A stretch of DNA of 64,000 bases, taken from contig CM031859.1 in NCBI GenBank assembly GCA_018697195.1, positions 55,366,650 to 55,430,649 of the forward strand. Direction: 5' to 3'. The translations under genes were made by a program, and so were the position numbers. Source of the stretch: Certhia americana. Its lineage: Eukaryota > Chordata > Aves > Passeriformes > Certhiidae. The notes beneath the pieces are model-generated. The model searched no databases. It was not told the origin of the DNA and saw only the letters and a program-made list of their open reading frames with translations. This document shows positions 1 through 13,400 of the stretch, one piece after another (position 1 is the first letter of the stretch; each line of letters opens with the position of its first letter).

Positions 1-1440
1 CATCCTCACTTGCTCTGTATATTGCTCCTGTTAGGGAAATGTGGGGGTCTCAATGATCTTGATAGAATTACTTAATTTGGGCTATGAGGTGTAACTTAAA
101 AGTCAAGTAGTCCTGTGTGTTTGCAGATGAACTGTTTTATTGCGTGCTATTTTTTAATGTAAAATTAGGTTCTTTCTCTCTAGATTTGCTGTTTAGTAGA
201 CCATTTTAGTTCTGCTTCTGGGAGATTGAAGTCTCCTGAACTAACATAGAATTTTTAGTGGTCAAATGGTGAAACTTCTTAGAGAAGAGTGATTAGTTAG
301 AGGGCTAAGTATGAATACTACTGCCCTCTTTTACAGAGCTTTGAGAATTTGTTCATGCTGTTGCCACGTTCAGCTGAAGAGATGTAAAATTTTGTTGCTG
401 CTTGAAGGAAGAGATCTAGTGCTTTCTTTTGCTTTCCTCAGTGATGTGGTGTTGCTTGCTGTTACAGATCTCTGATGTTTAGACCTTTTAATGTACTGCT
501 TGAATTCACTAAATGGTCCAAATTGCCTTGAGGTAGTTTTTGCAGTTCAAATTAAAGTAGTCATATAAGTTAGAGAGTCAAAGTGGAGCAGTTGTGATGA
601 GTCTGGCATAAAATACGTGTCAGAGAGAAGGTAATTGGGAGGAGGGAACAGACACCACCTTCTGTCACGGTAAGCTATTAGATTAATTTTCTTTATAATG
701 TGTGGTTGTACCGTCATTAGGAACACACATAATTAGGTGCAGAGTACTACTTAAAAATCCCAGAACACCGTGCTGTGATTTTTTCATAAAGTACTTCATG
801 CTGAACTTTTCAGCAGATTTTATTTGCTCCTGATTTAATTGTTTGTATAAAATACAATGCTGTTTTTAAATGATGTTCTTTAACTGTGGATGAATTGCCT
901 AAATAACATGTTTTCAAAGAGTTATTAAACTGTTTGACTTATGGATGATGAATATAATCAGGGAATGGTCTTAACCTGAATGAGCTGATAAAACTGCTTA
1001 GCCTAGTTAAGGAACACTTTTGCTTGTCCTGTTCACTTGGTAACGTACTTAATATTGTATTTGTATTACACTTCCTGCAGAATTTTGTTTGAATTGCTCT
1101 GCTATGAGAATAAGATGTATATAGGGTACTTTCCAAACATAACAAAATAAGTAGTGTTTTATCCCAATGTCTAAAATACTGATTTTAAGATGTCAGTTTT
1201 AAGTGTTGTAATGCACAGCTCTCATTTTATTCCTCTGAGATGAAGCGGATTTAACTGTTTCCATTATTAAAAGCTCTTTTTTTTAAACTGGAATTGTCTT
1301 TTGTGCAGTTGTGTAATTCCCTCTTGACGTTTTCTGAGTGTGTGCTCTGAAAGCTTAGGAATGAGATGCCTTAATATTTAATCTGATTTAATAAACAGAG
1401 ATTCAGAGAATTCTTTTTTTTCTCTTTATATCTGCGACAG
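1..1440 (+). other. WTAP: WTAP intron, 5' part cut by window edge
   Basis: AT-rich intron sequence lies ahead of the exon at 1441. No upstream WTAP exon (the one ending in MARDELILR) is visible, so it lies left of the window. I see no repeat or RNA gene here. Confidence 0.8.
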
Positions 1441-1499
1441 GTGGAAACAATATGAAGCATATGTGCAAGCTCTGGAGGGCAAGTACACAGACCTTAATT
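1441..1499 (+). CDS. WTAP: WTAP coding exon, residues 30-48 (first exon in window)
   Basis: The exon follows a polypyrimidine tract ending in gcgacag. Its first base completes an arginine codon begun in the exon to the left of the window. It encodes WKQYEAYVQALEGKYTDLN plus one base of Ser49. The donor is GTAAGT at 1500. It lies at the start of the coiled-coil half of the protein. Confidence 0.95.
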
Positions 1500-4400
1500 G
1501 TAAGTTAGCTGGGTTTCAAAATGGTGCAAATTATCAGAATGTATACAGCAAAATGATCAAGTAATATGAGTGCTTTCTAAAAGTGCTAGAAATAAGAGAT
1601 AATAATCTGTTATGTTGTTTACTTACTACTAAGTTTACTTACTACTGAGTCAGGAAAAGAGCCCTTGTTTCTTCTATTTTAAGTTTTCAACCTCTCACAG
1701 ATTTCTTGTCAACTTATTTTCCAGTTGCAAATTTATCACACCATCTAGAAAGTCTTATTTTTGTATCTGTAGGACATAGACTGCTGGGCAGGGAAAAGCT
1801 TCAAAGCGTAGCACATAAATAGGTGTACTGTCAGAACTTTACCATTAGAAAAGGAAACTTACCTACTGAAATACTCCAAGAATGTCTGTACCTTTAGCAG
1901 TTTTACAGGATTGTAAGACTGGGAGAGGAAATAGTATTTAGAGGTAAATGTCTAAAGTAAGTCCCCAAGGATTATTTGATCTGATGAGGCAAATTTACTT
2001 GTCATTCTTACATGGTCATTAAAACTTGATATTTTGATTGAGATAATATGGGGAAAATGCCCTATTCTGAAATGAGAAAATATGAATATGTTCTGGGAGT
2101 GACTGAACAGCCAGTCCTGTGTCACTTGTAAAAGTTATGTTGGCAGCTAGAGACGGTATACGTCCTGTTTTCCACTCACCTTTTCAGTCTAAATACTTAA
2201 ATATGTAGTACCACTGAGTTTGAAGGATATTTTTCTGTCAGTCCAAATCTATGTCCTCTCTTTTGCTGTTGTTACATCCTGCTTCTACTGCTGTTTCATA
2301 ATGTTTTGGGGTTTGGAGAGACTAAAATATAGCAAAGAGAAAAAGGTGATTCCATTCACATCTCAAACTGTTTAAACATAGATAAATAAGTTGTTTCATC
2401 ATTCCCAATTTCATGATTTTGGAAGCAGTAGCAATCAGCATTAATGAATGATCTGCAAAGATTTATTTAGAAATCATCGTCCTGAAGCAATTTGTGATGT
2501 TCAGATTATATTTACAGCTGACTATTCTCAAGAAATTAGAAAAAACCCAAAATTTAAATTGCTCAAACTTTAATTGTTTTACATATGACAGTTTGTAGCA
2601 GAGTGAATATATACAGTTGGTATCTAGTTGCCTACATGCTTTATTTTTTTTTTTTGAGTAATTTGGAAATGTGCTGCCTTCTCCTGTATTTCATATATAA
2701 ATCTTCATAAATGTCTGTGGATCAGAATTCTAGTTGTGGCAGAATGTCCTCGAATGTCTTACTGTTTGCTTATGGAGTATTGAGACCAGTTTGAGGATTG
2801 CCCATAAAGAGCACTGTTTTACTGACTGCAGATTGCATTTTGTTCGCAAGAGTACAGACTTTCCTCCACTGCCACCCTGGCCTCAGCTTTTCTTATACAT
2901 ACATACCTGGGGAGTTCCAACTTCCCAAGTTTCAGACTACAGGTTGTAATAATAGTTGGTTAAGCAAGCAGTTGAAAAGTGATTTCCATTGTAAATATGG
3001 AAACATCAAAATTGTAATAAGCCTTAAAGAAGGACCAGGAATGCAGATTTAAACCAGTTGTCAAGCTTTTCTAATACTTAATGATATTTTGGTTTTTGTT
3101 TATGCTAGTTATAAACATGACTGCAGAAAGCATAATTGTTTGATTTCTGTTTATGAATTTGGTTTTTAGATTCTTCTAGCTATCTTTTAAAAATTTCTTA
3201 TGAGAGGGTACTATAAAACATGCTTTCTCTGTGTTATTGCTTGTGTTAGCTAATGATGTGACTGGCCTGAGAGAATCTGAAGAGAAGTTGAAACAGCAAC
3301 AGCAAGAGTCTGCCCGAAGAGAAAATATTCTGGTGATGAGGCTGGCAACTAAGGAACAGGAGATGCAAGAGTGTACTGTAAGTATTTAGAAAGGATAAGT
3401 GTGTTCAGACTGTTGCAGCAATCTCAGCTATTGAGCCAGTACCTATGGCTATGTTTTTTGTGTATCTACACCATCACATTTTCTGTGTTTTAAGAAATTG
3501 AATTGTAAAGATAACTTCTTAAAGTTTGGTGGTTTTAAATATTAGTTATTTCTGTGGCTTTTCAGCAGCAGTTGTGATTAGAAGGGCTTTTACTTCAAAC
3601 CAAGCTAATTTTTGCATGTGCTATGCTTACTCTGCTCTAGTGTTTATCTGTGTTACTTCTGAATATCATTAGAATCAGGCACAAATAAAAATGTAAGGAT
3701 ATGATGAAGTATATTTGGTTTCATTTAGGAGGTTTTAGGATGATGCTTACATCGCCTTTGGATAACAAGGTATTTGTAAGCCTCTGTTTGGGTAGATAGG
3801 TGAAATTGCTACTGACTTGTTCAAAGTTCTTTTGAAATTTGGCAGATCTGCTTAATTTCCAGTGTTCGGAATACATATTTTGTTGATCTTTGTTTCTCTC
3901 TCCTTTATTTCTGGCCGTTTTCTGTGACTTCTACATCTGTATTCGTTTTGGTTTCTTCAAAACTATATCATTTCGGATTACCTTCTTAACATAATTTTCA
4001 TTTTGCTTGCATCTGGCAGTTTCTGAGAGGATTGTAAAAAGCTTATTTCTAGTTTTGGTAATATGCTCTTCAGAGCTTCTCTTATGAAAAATACAAGCTC
4101 TGTGCAAAACTAATAACTAGTGGTGTTGTTGTAGCTTTCCTTTGCTTTTTAAGTCTTCCTTTCTTTTTTGCCTGAGGAGCAATAAAGTTTTTCAGAGCTG
4201 TCAGGTATAGGTATAGTAGCATGACTGAACTCTATATGCAGTATTTGCACAGCTCTTAAGACCATAAGATCACTTCAGTTCACAGTAAATAGTGTTATAA
4301 GCAGGAAAAAAGGGATTAAGCTTACCTTGCAGTGGCAAAGAATAAAGCCCAGAATCACTGAGGTTGGAAGAGACTTGCAGTTACTAGCCCAGCCTGCCTG

Positions 4401-7400
4401 TTCACAGCAGGGTCAGTTGGACCAGGTTACTCAGGGACTGTGCACTATTGGTTTTTAAGCATCGCCTAAAATGGACACTCCAGAACTCTTTGGTGACCTG
4501 TGCCATTGTTGAACCACTGACACAGCAGAATGTGTTTTCTTATGTTATGGAACTTCCAGTGATTCAGTTGGTGCCCATCACCTTCTGTGCTTTCAGTGGG
4601 CACTACTGGCTTTGCTTTCTTTACTCCCCATCAGGTATTTATGTTCATGGGTAACATCACCTGAGCCTTCTCCAGCTTGAGCAGCTCTAACACTCTCAGC
4701 CTCTGCTTGTGTGTCACATGCTCCAGCCCCTTCATCAGCCTCACAGCCATTCATTGGCCTCACCCTGATACATCTGCATCTCTCTTGTACTGGGCTGTCC
4801 AGATCTGGACCCAGTACCCCAGATGTCTCACCTGTGCCAAGTGAGAGGAAGGATCACCTCTCTTAACCTGTTGACAGCACTCCTGCTAATACAGCCCAGA
4901 AAACCAGTGAAGATCTGTTCTGGTACTGCACTGCAACACTTCCCTAGTTGTGAGGCTGGTGTATTGGTCCTGCTTCACTTGTGAAGCTTTACTGATAAAT
5001 TCTGCTATGTGGAGCAGCAGTAATAACAGGTTTTTTCTTTTAAACTTCTAAGCATATGGCTAAAGCAATAAATATTAAAAATTAATAAATAAAAAGAAAT
5101 GTAATTTTTTTACCAAAACCAGATTTGTGTGTATATTTGCCTTTCTTCCTCCACTGAAGTTACAAACTTCAAGTATTTAATGCTTTGAATTTTACAATAT
5201 CATGAAGACTGTAGGGGTTTTTGACTGCACTTTGTTAGATGTTTATAGCTGCCTAATCTTTACAGAACATCTATTTAGAAGAACTTCTGAAGAGTTTTTA
5301 TTTTCAGTGTACTTTAAAAAAAAGAAGAAAGGGTGGGTAACAACCTGCCAAAAAGAAACAAAAAGCAGACATGCCCACACATGCGGGTGGCTTGCATTTC
5401 TCCTTGACTCAAGAATAACCAAGGATGTAATCTCCATGGTATATGGAGGTAGGAAGATGCATCCTTGAAGAAGAGGTGTAAAATGGATATACTGGAGCTG
5501 TATAATGGAGACATTATCATCATTGGGTATTTTCAAGTTTAAAAATGTGCATAGTTTCAGGGTCTGAAGGACTACTTGGCTTTGTATTACCAGACACTAC
5601 TTTTCCCCTACAGTAACAGTAGAAAAATGTGTCATGTGGGATAAGATGCAAAGATAAGTTGCAGGTTGCTAAATCAATTAATAAGCTATTCATCCTGTGA
5701 TGTTACTTGACATGCCTGATCTTAATCCATAAAACAACTTTTCCATATTTTTGTTGTAGTTTACAATTTTTTTATCATCCGCATTTACATGTAAAATAGA
5801 CCAGTAACATTTATATGTAAGCCTTCAGTATTTCCTGTCACATTTTAATTAGAAAGACTGACATTTTTTGGTGTCTGTTTTTTTTTGAAAACTACAGAGG
5901 TGTATTTTGGGGCGTTTTTTCCTTAAAAATTTACTGCTTTCAAATTTAAATGGTTAATACCATACCATATTCAACTGCTAGTAGCTGGCAAAAGACTGAG
6001 TTTTCTGATTACTTGTATAGAACACCTTGCTTACTAAAGTACACTATCTCTTTCTTAAAATAGGGTGTGATGAACTCTTACTTTGGTATTTTAATTTTCA
6101 CCCTTTTTTAAAATAGTAGCTTTTTAGTGTGTCTTCAGCTTATGAAAGTCACCAGTTGTCATCTTGAAAGTGTGGATGTGCATGTCAGAGAGCAGTAGCA
6201 GAATCATTGCCTTTAGTCTGTGTCAGTGCTGTTTTTGAAGAAACAAGATGGGAGGGGAGTGCATAGCTCCGTTCTCTCTAGTGCTCTGTGCTGAGTCTAG
6301 AAGGAGAATATATGGATTTCTTCAGAGCCAGCAGCTTAGTAAAAGTCTGTGACAGGTGCTGCAGAGTTACTCTGTGGTTTTAGGGTGACCAGGGGCTACC
6401 TTGAAGTTAACATCTAATTTAACATCTTGTGTGCACTGTTGTCAGCAGCAGCCTCGAGCTACCTTTCCCCAGCAGGAATGAGCAGCAACCTAAAAGAGGT
6501 TGCTGCTCTTAGGAAGTGTGGTAAGGTATTGGCTATGGTTTCCACATAAAGCTTTATTTCTGGCAGAGGTGGTGGTAAAGTTAATGCTACTTCAGGGAAA
6601 CGCCTGAGCCACCTTCCAAGCTACTGTACAGTTACTGAGAGTCAGTAAGTGGTAGACATTTGGAAATACTTGCTGCTCAAATACGTTTTTCATGGAACAG
6701 ATTGGAACTTTCTGTGGGTGCAGTTGGACTGTAGCACTGGATAGTCCTTACTCCTGTGGTTTAGGTTACAGCTCTGTTGTATTTTTTCTCTTAGCTGTGC
6801 ACTTCATTCCTTCCTACTCCTTTCTTATAAGAAGGATATACAGTTGATATGACTTAGATTGCTTATGCTTTCTCTCAGGCACCTGTGATCTGTTTTGTAA
6901 ATTCTTCATGTTTAGACAGTCTGTTCTTTGTAGATATCTTTGGATGATTTCAGCTGAAAGCATGCAGCATGCAGCGGTTTACAAGAATGTGAGAACTAGG
7001 GGGATTGAAAATGTTATTGTCTGTCTTTAACAAAAAGAAAAAAATCCACATAAAACCTCACAAAGCCTGATGTCCTCTAAATAGACTGCTTTCAGTGCTC
7101 TCCTGCCTTGTGTTGGAACAGAGAGAAAACTGATAGCAAGATTTTTATTCTCTTTGTGAAAATTACCTTTACTTGTCCATGTGATGGGCTTTTGAGAAAT
7201 ATCAGCTAGTGTGTGCTTTCATGTTTGGGAATATGAACAGTCTGTAGGCATTTCAGGTGTTAGTGGGCATTCCCTGGGGTCTGGCATTGGACATGACTAT
7301 TCCTGTATGTTCAGCTATAGCCTGAAGTTGGTCCTGACTGCAGGCAAATCTCCTGCTCCCTAACTCTTACCACCTGGAGTATCAGTGAGAGGTGACTCAT

Positions 7401-10400
7401 ACCAGAAAGTAATTAAGAGGGAGCAGAATGTGAGTTTGGACTGGCTAAGCAGGAAGACAAATGTAATTAGGAAATCAGCAGAAAAGGGAAGACATTTGGG
7501 CTTGCTTTGGGAGCAGGTTATACTTGGGGGAGGTTGCTAGGTCTTCATGGATGAAAAGCCTTGACAGATGAGAACTCTGTAATTAACTGGAGATAAGCAC
7601 TTGTGGAGGGATTGAGAAACTCTGAGTTGGAGAATTGAAGTGGAGGTAAAGAATGGTCTTTTAAGTTTGGAGGAGGGAATGAGCAAGGGTTGTTAAGTTT
7701 TTTCTACATGACTGCTTTAGAAATGATGATATAAGCTGAAGTCCCAGCAGGTGCTGGGCTCAGGAGTGTGAGCTGGAGAGACCCCAATGAGATTGTCAAA
7801 TAACTGGCATTGCACAGCATTGGCTGGGTCCTCTCGAGTGTTTAAGTGTATTTCTGGCATGACTGAGGAGCAGTGGCAGCAATTCTGCATGCTAGTGATC
7901 CAAGGAATCTGTTTTAATAGTTTTTAAATTTACAGTGGAAGAGGGATGAATCTGGGCCTTGCTAAGACAAGGAAGGTGGCTTTTTTTTCCCCCGCAGTTA
8001 GAAATGGCTTGGGAACAATGTTGCTTTATCATGATTATACATCTGAAATATGTTGTCAGTGAAGTTGTCCACTTTACTACTAGCTCTAGCCATCACAAAG
8101 AACTGACAGGTTATTAAGATAATTCAGTAGCAGAAGAATCAAAAAAAATTCAGTGGCTAGAAAATACGCATCAATAACAATAAAATTGATGTTTATTCAG
8201 TGAGCAGTATATTGTGCATTAAGTGAGGCAAAGGACCCGAGAGGTAAAATGCCATCCAAGAAATGTTAGCATGACCTTAATCTGGACTTCCTGTTTCTAG
8301 GTAATGTTTGTATGTGGGTTCTTGAGTGCGGTTTGTTTTTTTTTTTAAATATTTATATGCAGTGCTTTATTCCCTTTATATTTCTTTCTAGATACATAGA
8401 ACTTTGTTTAAAATTTGAAGTATGCCGATTTCAGTTTTTTGAAGTAGTTAACTTTCTATTTTTATAATATCAAATTAATGTGTCAAAGGGAAATGCTTTA
8501 GTTATCCTAGCACCTTTGAAACCACTTACTTGAAATAAAATCCAGGAATTTTTGCTACTTAACAATATACAAGTTAAAACACTTTGTAGTCCATTTAGAA
8601 GTGACTGAGGTTGCTACTGAACACTGAATATACATAGGACTTTTGTACATTCTCTTTGCCACTGCTGTGTAAAGACCTTGTAAGAGAGTATCTGCATGTT
8701 CAGGAATGTGGTTAAGCTGTCAGTGCTGCTGGCTGTGCTGTGTGTCCCAAGAAAAAGAGAGAGTGCAGGGAAGCTCTTTCTCTTCAGGGTTTGTCAGTGA
8801 AATTCTCTTGCTCTCAAGTGTGGTTGCAAGACTGCCTGCATGGGAAGCAAACCATCTGACTTTCAATTAATGTCTTTTAACATCGTGTGGTTCTGTTCAC
8901 CTCTTGCTGATAAAGAAATTCTGTGCAATACAGGGAGCATAATAAAGTGAACTTAAGTGTCAACATATTCTATGCAAGCTACTACAGTATTGGTGATTAG
9001 CACAGTTCTAAACAAGTACTTCTAGTACAATTTAAGATGTATCTATTGTGATGAGATTAAAATTGAAGAAACTTTTAAAGTTAATCGTATTTATTTACAT
9101 TTGTTTTGAATAATAAATATTATATTTAAAAGAAAACCTCTGTTATTACTTCTGAAACTTGGACTATTGCAAGTGTTGTAAACATATAAAATTGTAACTC
9201 CTTTGGCTAGTGGTTACTGCAAGAGAATAAAATCCAACCAAAGTCTGTTTTAATTGGTGGTAATATTTCTAAATTATGTTATTTAAAAATACAGTCTTGC
9301 ATCATAAATGTCTATTGCAGTTGCAAAAAACCTTAAAAGGTTCTAAAAACCTTTTTATTATTTGCTTCTAAATATTTGTCAGTTTTAGCTTAATGTTCCT
9401 TAACTTCCACTGAACTTAAGTGGAAATTAACTGTCTGATTTAAGTAGATAATTCTTGTCATATGCTCTTTGTTCCCCAGAAGGAGTGCAGGCAGATACAA
9501 AAGAAAGGGAGCATTCTATTGCTCGAGATACCACTCTGACAAACATAAATTGACACATAGGAAATAATCTGGGATCTGGAGGGGAATCTGCTGTAAAAGG
9601 TTAAGCAAGGCAGGTGCTTAGGATGGGGACTCGGGTGAGCAGCCACATGGACGAAAGGGTGCAAGGTGTGCTCAGGTGATTTTTATCATGTGTTTTTCAG
9701 GTTACCATGTGAAAAAAGGCAAGCTACCTTGATGTTAAGTTTGGAATAACTATTTGTATTGAAATGATTTAAAATTTTTCTTCAACATTGTATGAATAAC
9801 AGTCTTTTTTTATTTTATGCAGAATCAGATTCAGTACCTCAAGCAAGTCCAGCAGCCTAGTGTTGCCCAACTGCGATCAACAATGGTGGACCCAGCCATA
9901 AACTTGTTTTTCCTAAAAATGAAAGGTGAACTGGAACAGACTAAAGACAAACTGGAACAAGCCCAAAATGAACTGAGTGCCTGGAAATTTACGCCTGATA
10001 GGTAAACAAAACAAATACTCCCCAGTCAAGACTTCCCTGACAGTCCCACTACGAGAATGCTATGGTGGGACAGCCAAGTACTCGTTTCCACACCAAGACT
10101 CAGACGTTTTGAGGCAAAAGCCACATTCTTATACTGTCCAGCTTGTAATGCTTAATGTAAAACTTACCAGATGAACCTTGTGTTTCAGCTTTTTCTCCCC
10201 TTTGCTTCAGAGGCCTGACAGCGTCGGATTATTCTGAAGAAATGGCCATCTTCCGAAAAAAATCTTTTCTAGAACATGTAGACATTTGCAAAATTGTTCT
10301 ATTTGAAGAAAATAGAGGGAGAAACAGAAGTCTTAAGTCTGTGGCACACTGTGTCTACAGACAGTTTGGAGGAGAGAGAACCTAGAGATTATAAATCATG

Positions 10401-13400
10401 AATTGAACATGTAAAATTCCCGTAAAATGTAGAAGTGGAATATGCTTCGCTCTTAACCTTGAGCCTAGTGACTTAGAGACACTGTAAGTCAGTTTTGCCA
10501 ATAAGACTGTGGACTTCCTGCTTGTTCACTGAACTGCTGGGTCAAAACTCAATGAGGTGAATTTTGCATTAAAGAGTTTACTTGCTAACCACTTTTGAAT
10601 AGCCATGAGAGTGCTATTTGATATCACAACAGTGGTAGTGTACACTTTTGACTGTTTAGCCTTTGGGCTCTCTAGCACTTGATGCATCCTTAAGTCACTG
10701 TTGCTAAATAATGAACTGTTTTCTGGATGGTTGGTAATACTGTGGATGCCTCAAAATTAGGACTGTACAAAAATGTACGTTCCATCTAAATGCAGGTTTA
10801 AAATTGTTTGAAGCAATACATATTTGATCACAACTAGCATGTATAAGAAAAACTGGTTGTGATAAGAATTTCACTGCATGTTTTCATGCAGAAATAAGAA
10901 TTTTTCCATCTTCGTTCTAAGAACTGATCTCAAATGCTCAATACAGAAGGCACATGATGGCAACTGTCTTCAGCGTTTGTGGGGTGTTTTTATTCCGTTG
11001 TATGCCTGGGTTTTTTGTACTGTGCTTCTCTATGAAATGTGCCTTGAAATAGTTGTAATACATAGTTCAAGGAACACTTCTGGTTATACTGTTGTATCGT
11101 GAAACTCCTGGGATGAACGAGAATTGAACAGGTTGTTATTTCTGCATTGTCTCGTTCGCTGAAAGCGAAGTCAGTATTTTAACAAACCAGAAAAAACTTA
11201 AATGCATGCATTTTTGTTGGTGGATTCAGTGAAGGAGTTTTTGCTACTCTACTGATGCCTCTGTTCTGTTGTCCCAAGTTACTTGTAAGAGTAGCAATCT
11301 GGGACAGTTGGGAGTGCACGTCTGAGGTCTGTAAAGCAAAATGTAGATTTGGTTTAGCATTTGTGTGTTTGTTTTTTCCCATAGCAAATAGAGTTCTGTT
11401 CAGTAATCTGAGGTTTTGATTTTTCAAAACAGTTGGGCAACGTTTTATGACTCAATTAAAAAACCTAATTTTTAAATTAAAAAGAGACATTCAGCTGTCA
11501 CAGAAGGTGATGTATTCTAACTGTTTTGATGACTTTTATTAAGATGCTATTACATAATTTTGACTTGGAAGTATCTTTAACTGTTTGTGCTTCAGATGAT
11601 TAATACGGGATCAAAGAGTAGTATACTTATGCAGGTTTATTTTTTTTTGCATGAGTAATGACTTAACAGCAAAAGAAAAATGCACAGAAAAATTTTACTT
11701 TTTTAAAAGTGATACATCTGGAATGATTTTGCTATAGCAGTATCTAAGATTTTATTGATCTAGCATCAAAACAGAGGTAAGACTTATATTAATAAATCGT
11801 TAATGTGTTACCAAGCTGTTTGTAAAGCTCACTATAATGTGTTGAAAGAGGCATGCCATGCAGATTTCTTGTTTTTAACTTGGAGTTCAGAAAAGTATTT
11901 AATACATTTAGATATAGGTTGGTTGGTTGTTTTCTGAAGTCCTCAGGCTCTGAATGTGTGAGTACAACCAAGGAGAGATGAGTAACTTGCCACTTCCTTT
12001 CAAACCCAAGTGTCAAAAGAAAATGTTATTTCTGTAGCTACAGCATACTCTAATTTGCATCATATAATTTTAAGTCAGTGGTGTGAATGTGCATAATTCA
12101 TACATGCAGTGGCTGGAATATAGAAAGTTAGAGTTATTTCCAGGTAAATAATTGAGGCTTTGTTAAGTGGTTAAGATTTTACTGGGTTTTATTTCTTGAA
12201 GGTGAAGAAAGTGGCTCATGTAAAATATTTGTAGGTTTTTTTCATTCTCTTTGCATCTTGCCTTTCCCCTCCTTAATTGCTTTAATTGTCCATCCTTGTA
12301 CACAGCTACTCATTTCATGGCATCTGGCCTGGTTTTTGAAAGAGGCAGTGGCCCTATTTAGATTGTCAACTGATGTTACTGGGGTGGATAACATATTAAC
12401 TGGAGCCCTAAGCAGAGTTAGTTCTGGACCTTAATGTAGATAAGGCTGTGCAGCATAAACATTGCTGAAGTCTGGAGGGGGAAATAAAAGGGCATGTAAT
12501 CAAAGGAATGGCTGTGCTAAGCCATTTTAACCAGCATTAAGCAGAGTATAAACTTGAAATAAAAATTAGTTGAAATGTCATTTTGCAGTAATCCTAGTAC
12601 AACAAATTTTAGTCTTCTGAAATTTAACCACTTATATTCTTACAGGTTTTATTGCATGTATGTTCAAGAGGATTTGTGAAAACAATGCTGAACTTAGTTT
12701 TGCAGTTCATAGGAATTATTTTAATAGTTATTTGATTTAATGTTCTTGAATGTGTTGTCTTTTTTGTAAATTGCAATGGTTATTCTCTACTAGTTCAGAA
12801 CATCTGGAAAAATTCTGATGGGAAGAAATAGCATTATAGGTAACTATGCAAATTTCTATACAGGTAATAAATATTTTACATTTTGGCAGGAGTTAACCTG
12901 AAGATATTAATGGGATTCTAAATTTGTCCCAATTCCAAGGTAACTGGTACTTGCTGATTCTGCAGTTGGTGTTGGTTTGTGAAGAGAAAAACATTAAATG
13001 ACTTAAGCATTGTAAACTTTTTCTATTTGTAGTGATGATGAATACAGTAACAGGAATTTGCAAACGGCTAAAAATCATGTCTGCCTAATAACTTTTGGGA
13101 TTTGTCACATTGGTTATCTCCAAAGCGGTCCTGCTTTGCACAGAATGAACATCTCTAAGGAAACTTTCATCTTAAATGTGCGACTTGGACTGTATTAGGT
13201 TGGCACAATTTAAACTTCAAGGACCTGGCATTGGACATCACATCAAGAAAGAAAAAAGGCTGCTGCATTTAGCAGATTTTCAGGCCTCCAGGACTTTACA
13301 CAGCCAGATTCCTTCTGGAGCAGCCCATCTGAAAGATTTGGGAAAGTCAGTTGAAAAATGTTAAATGGGGCTGAGTTGTCAGAGAACTTACAAGTTGTCT

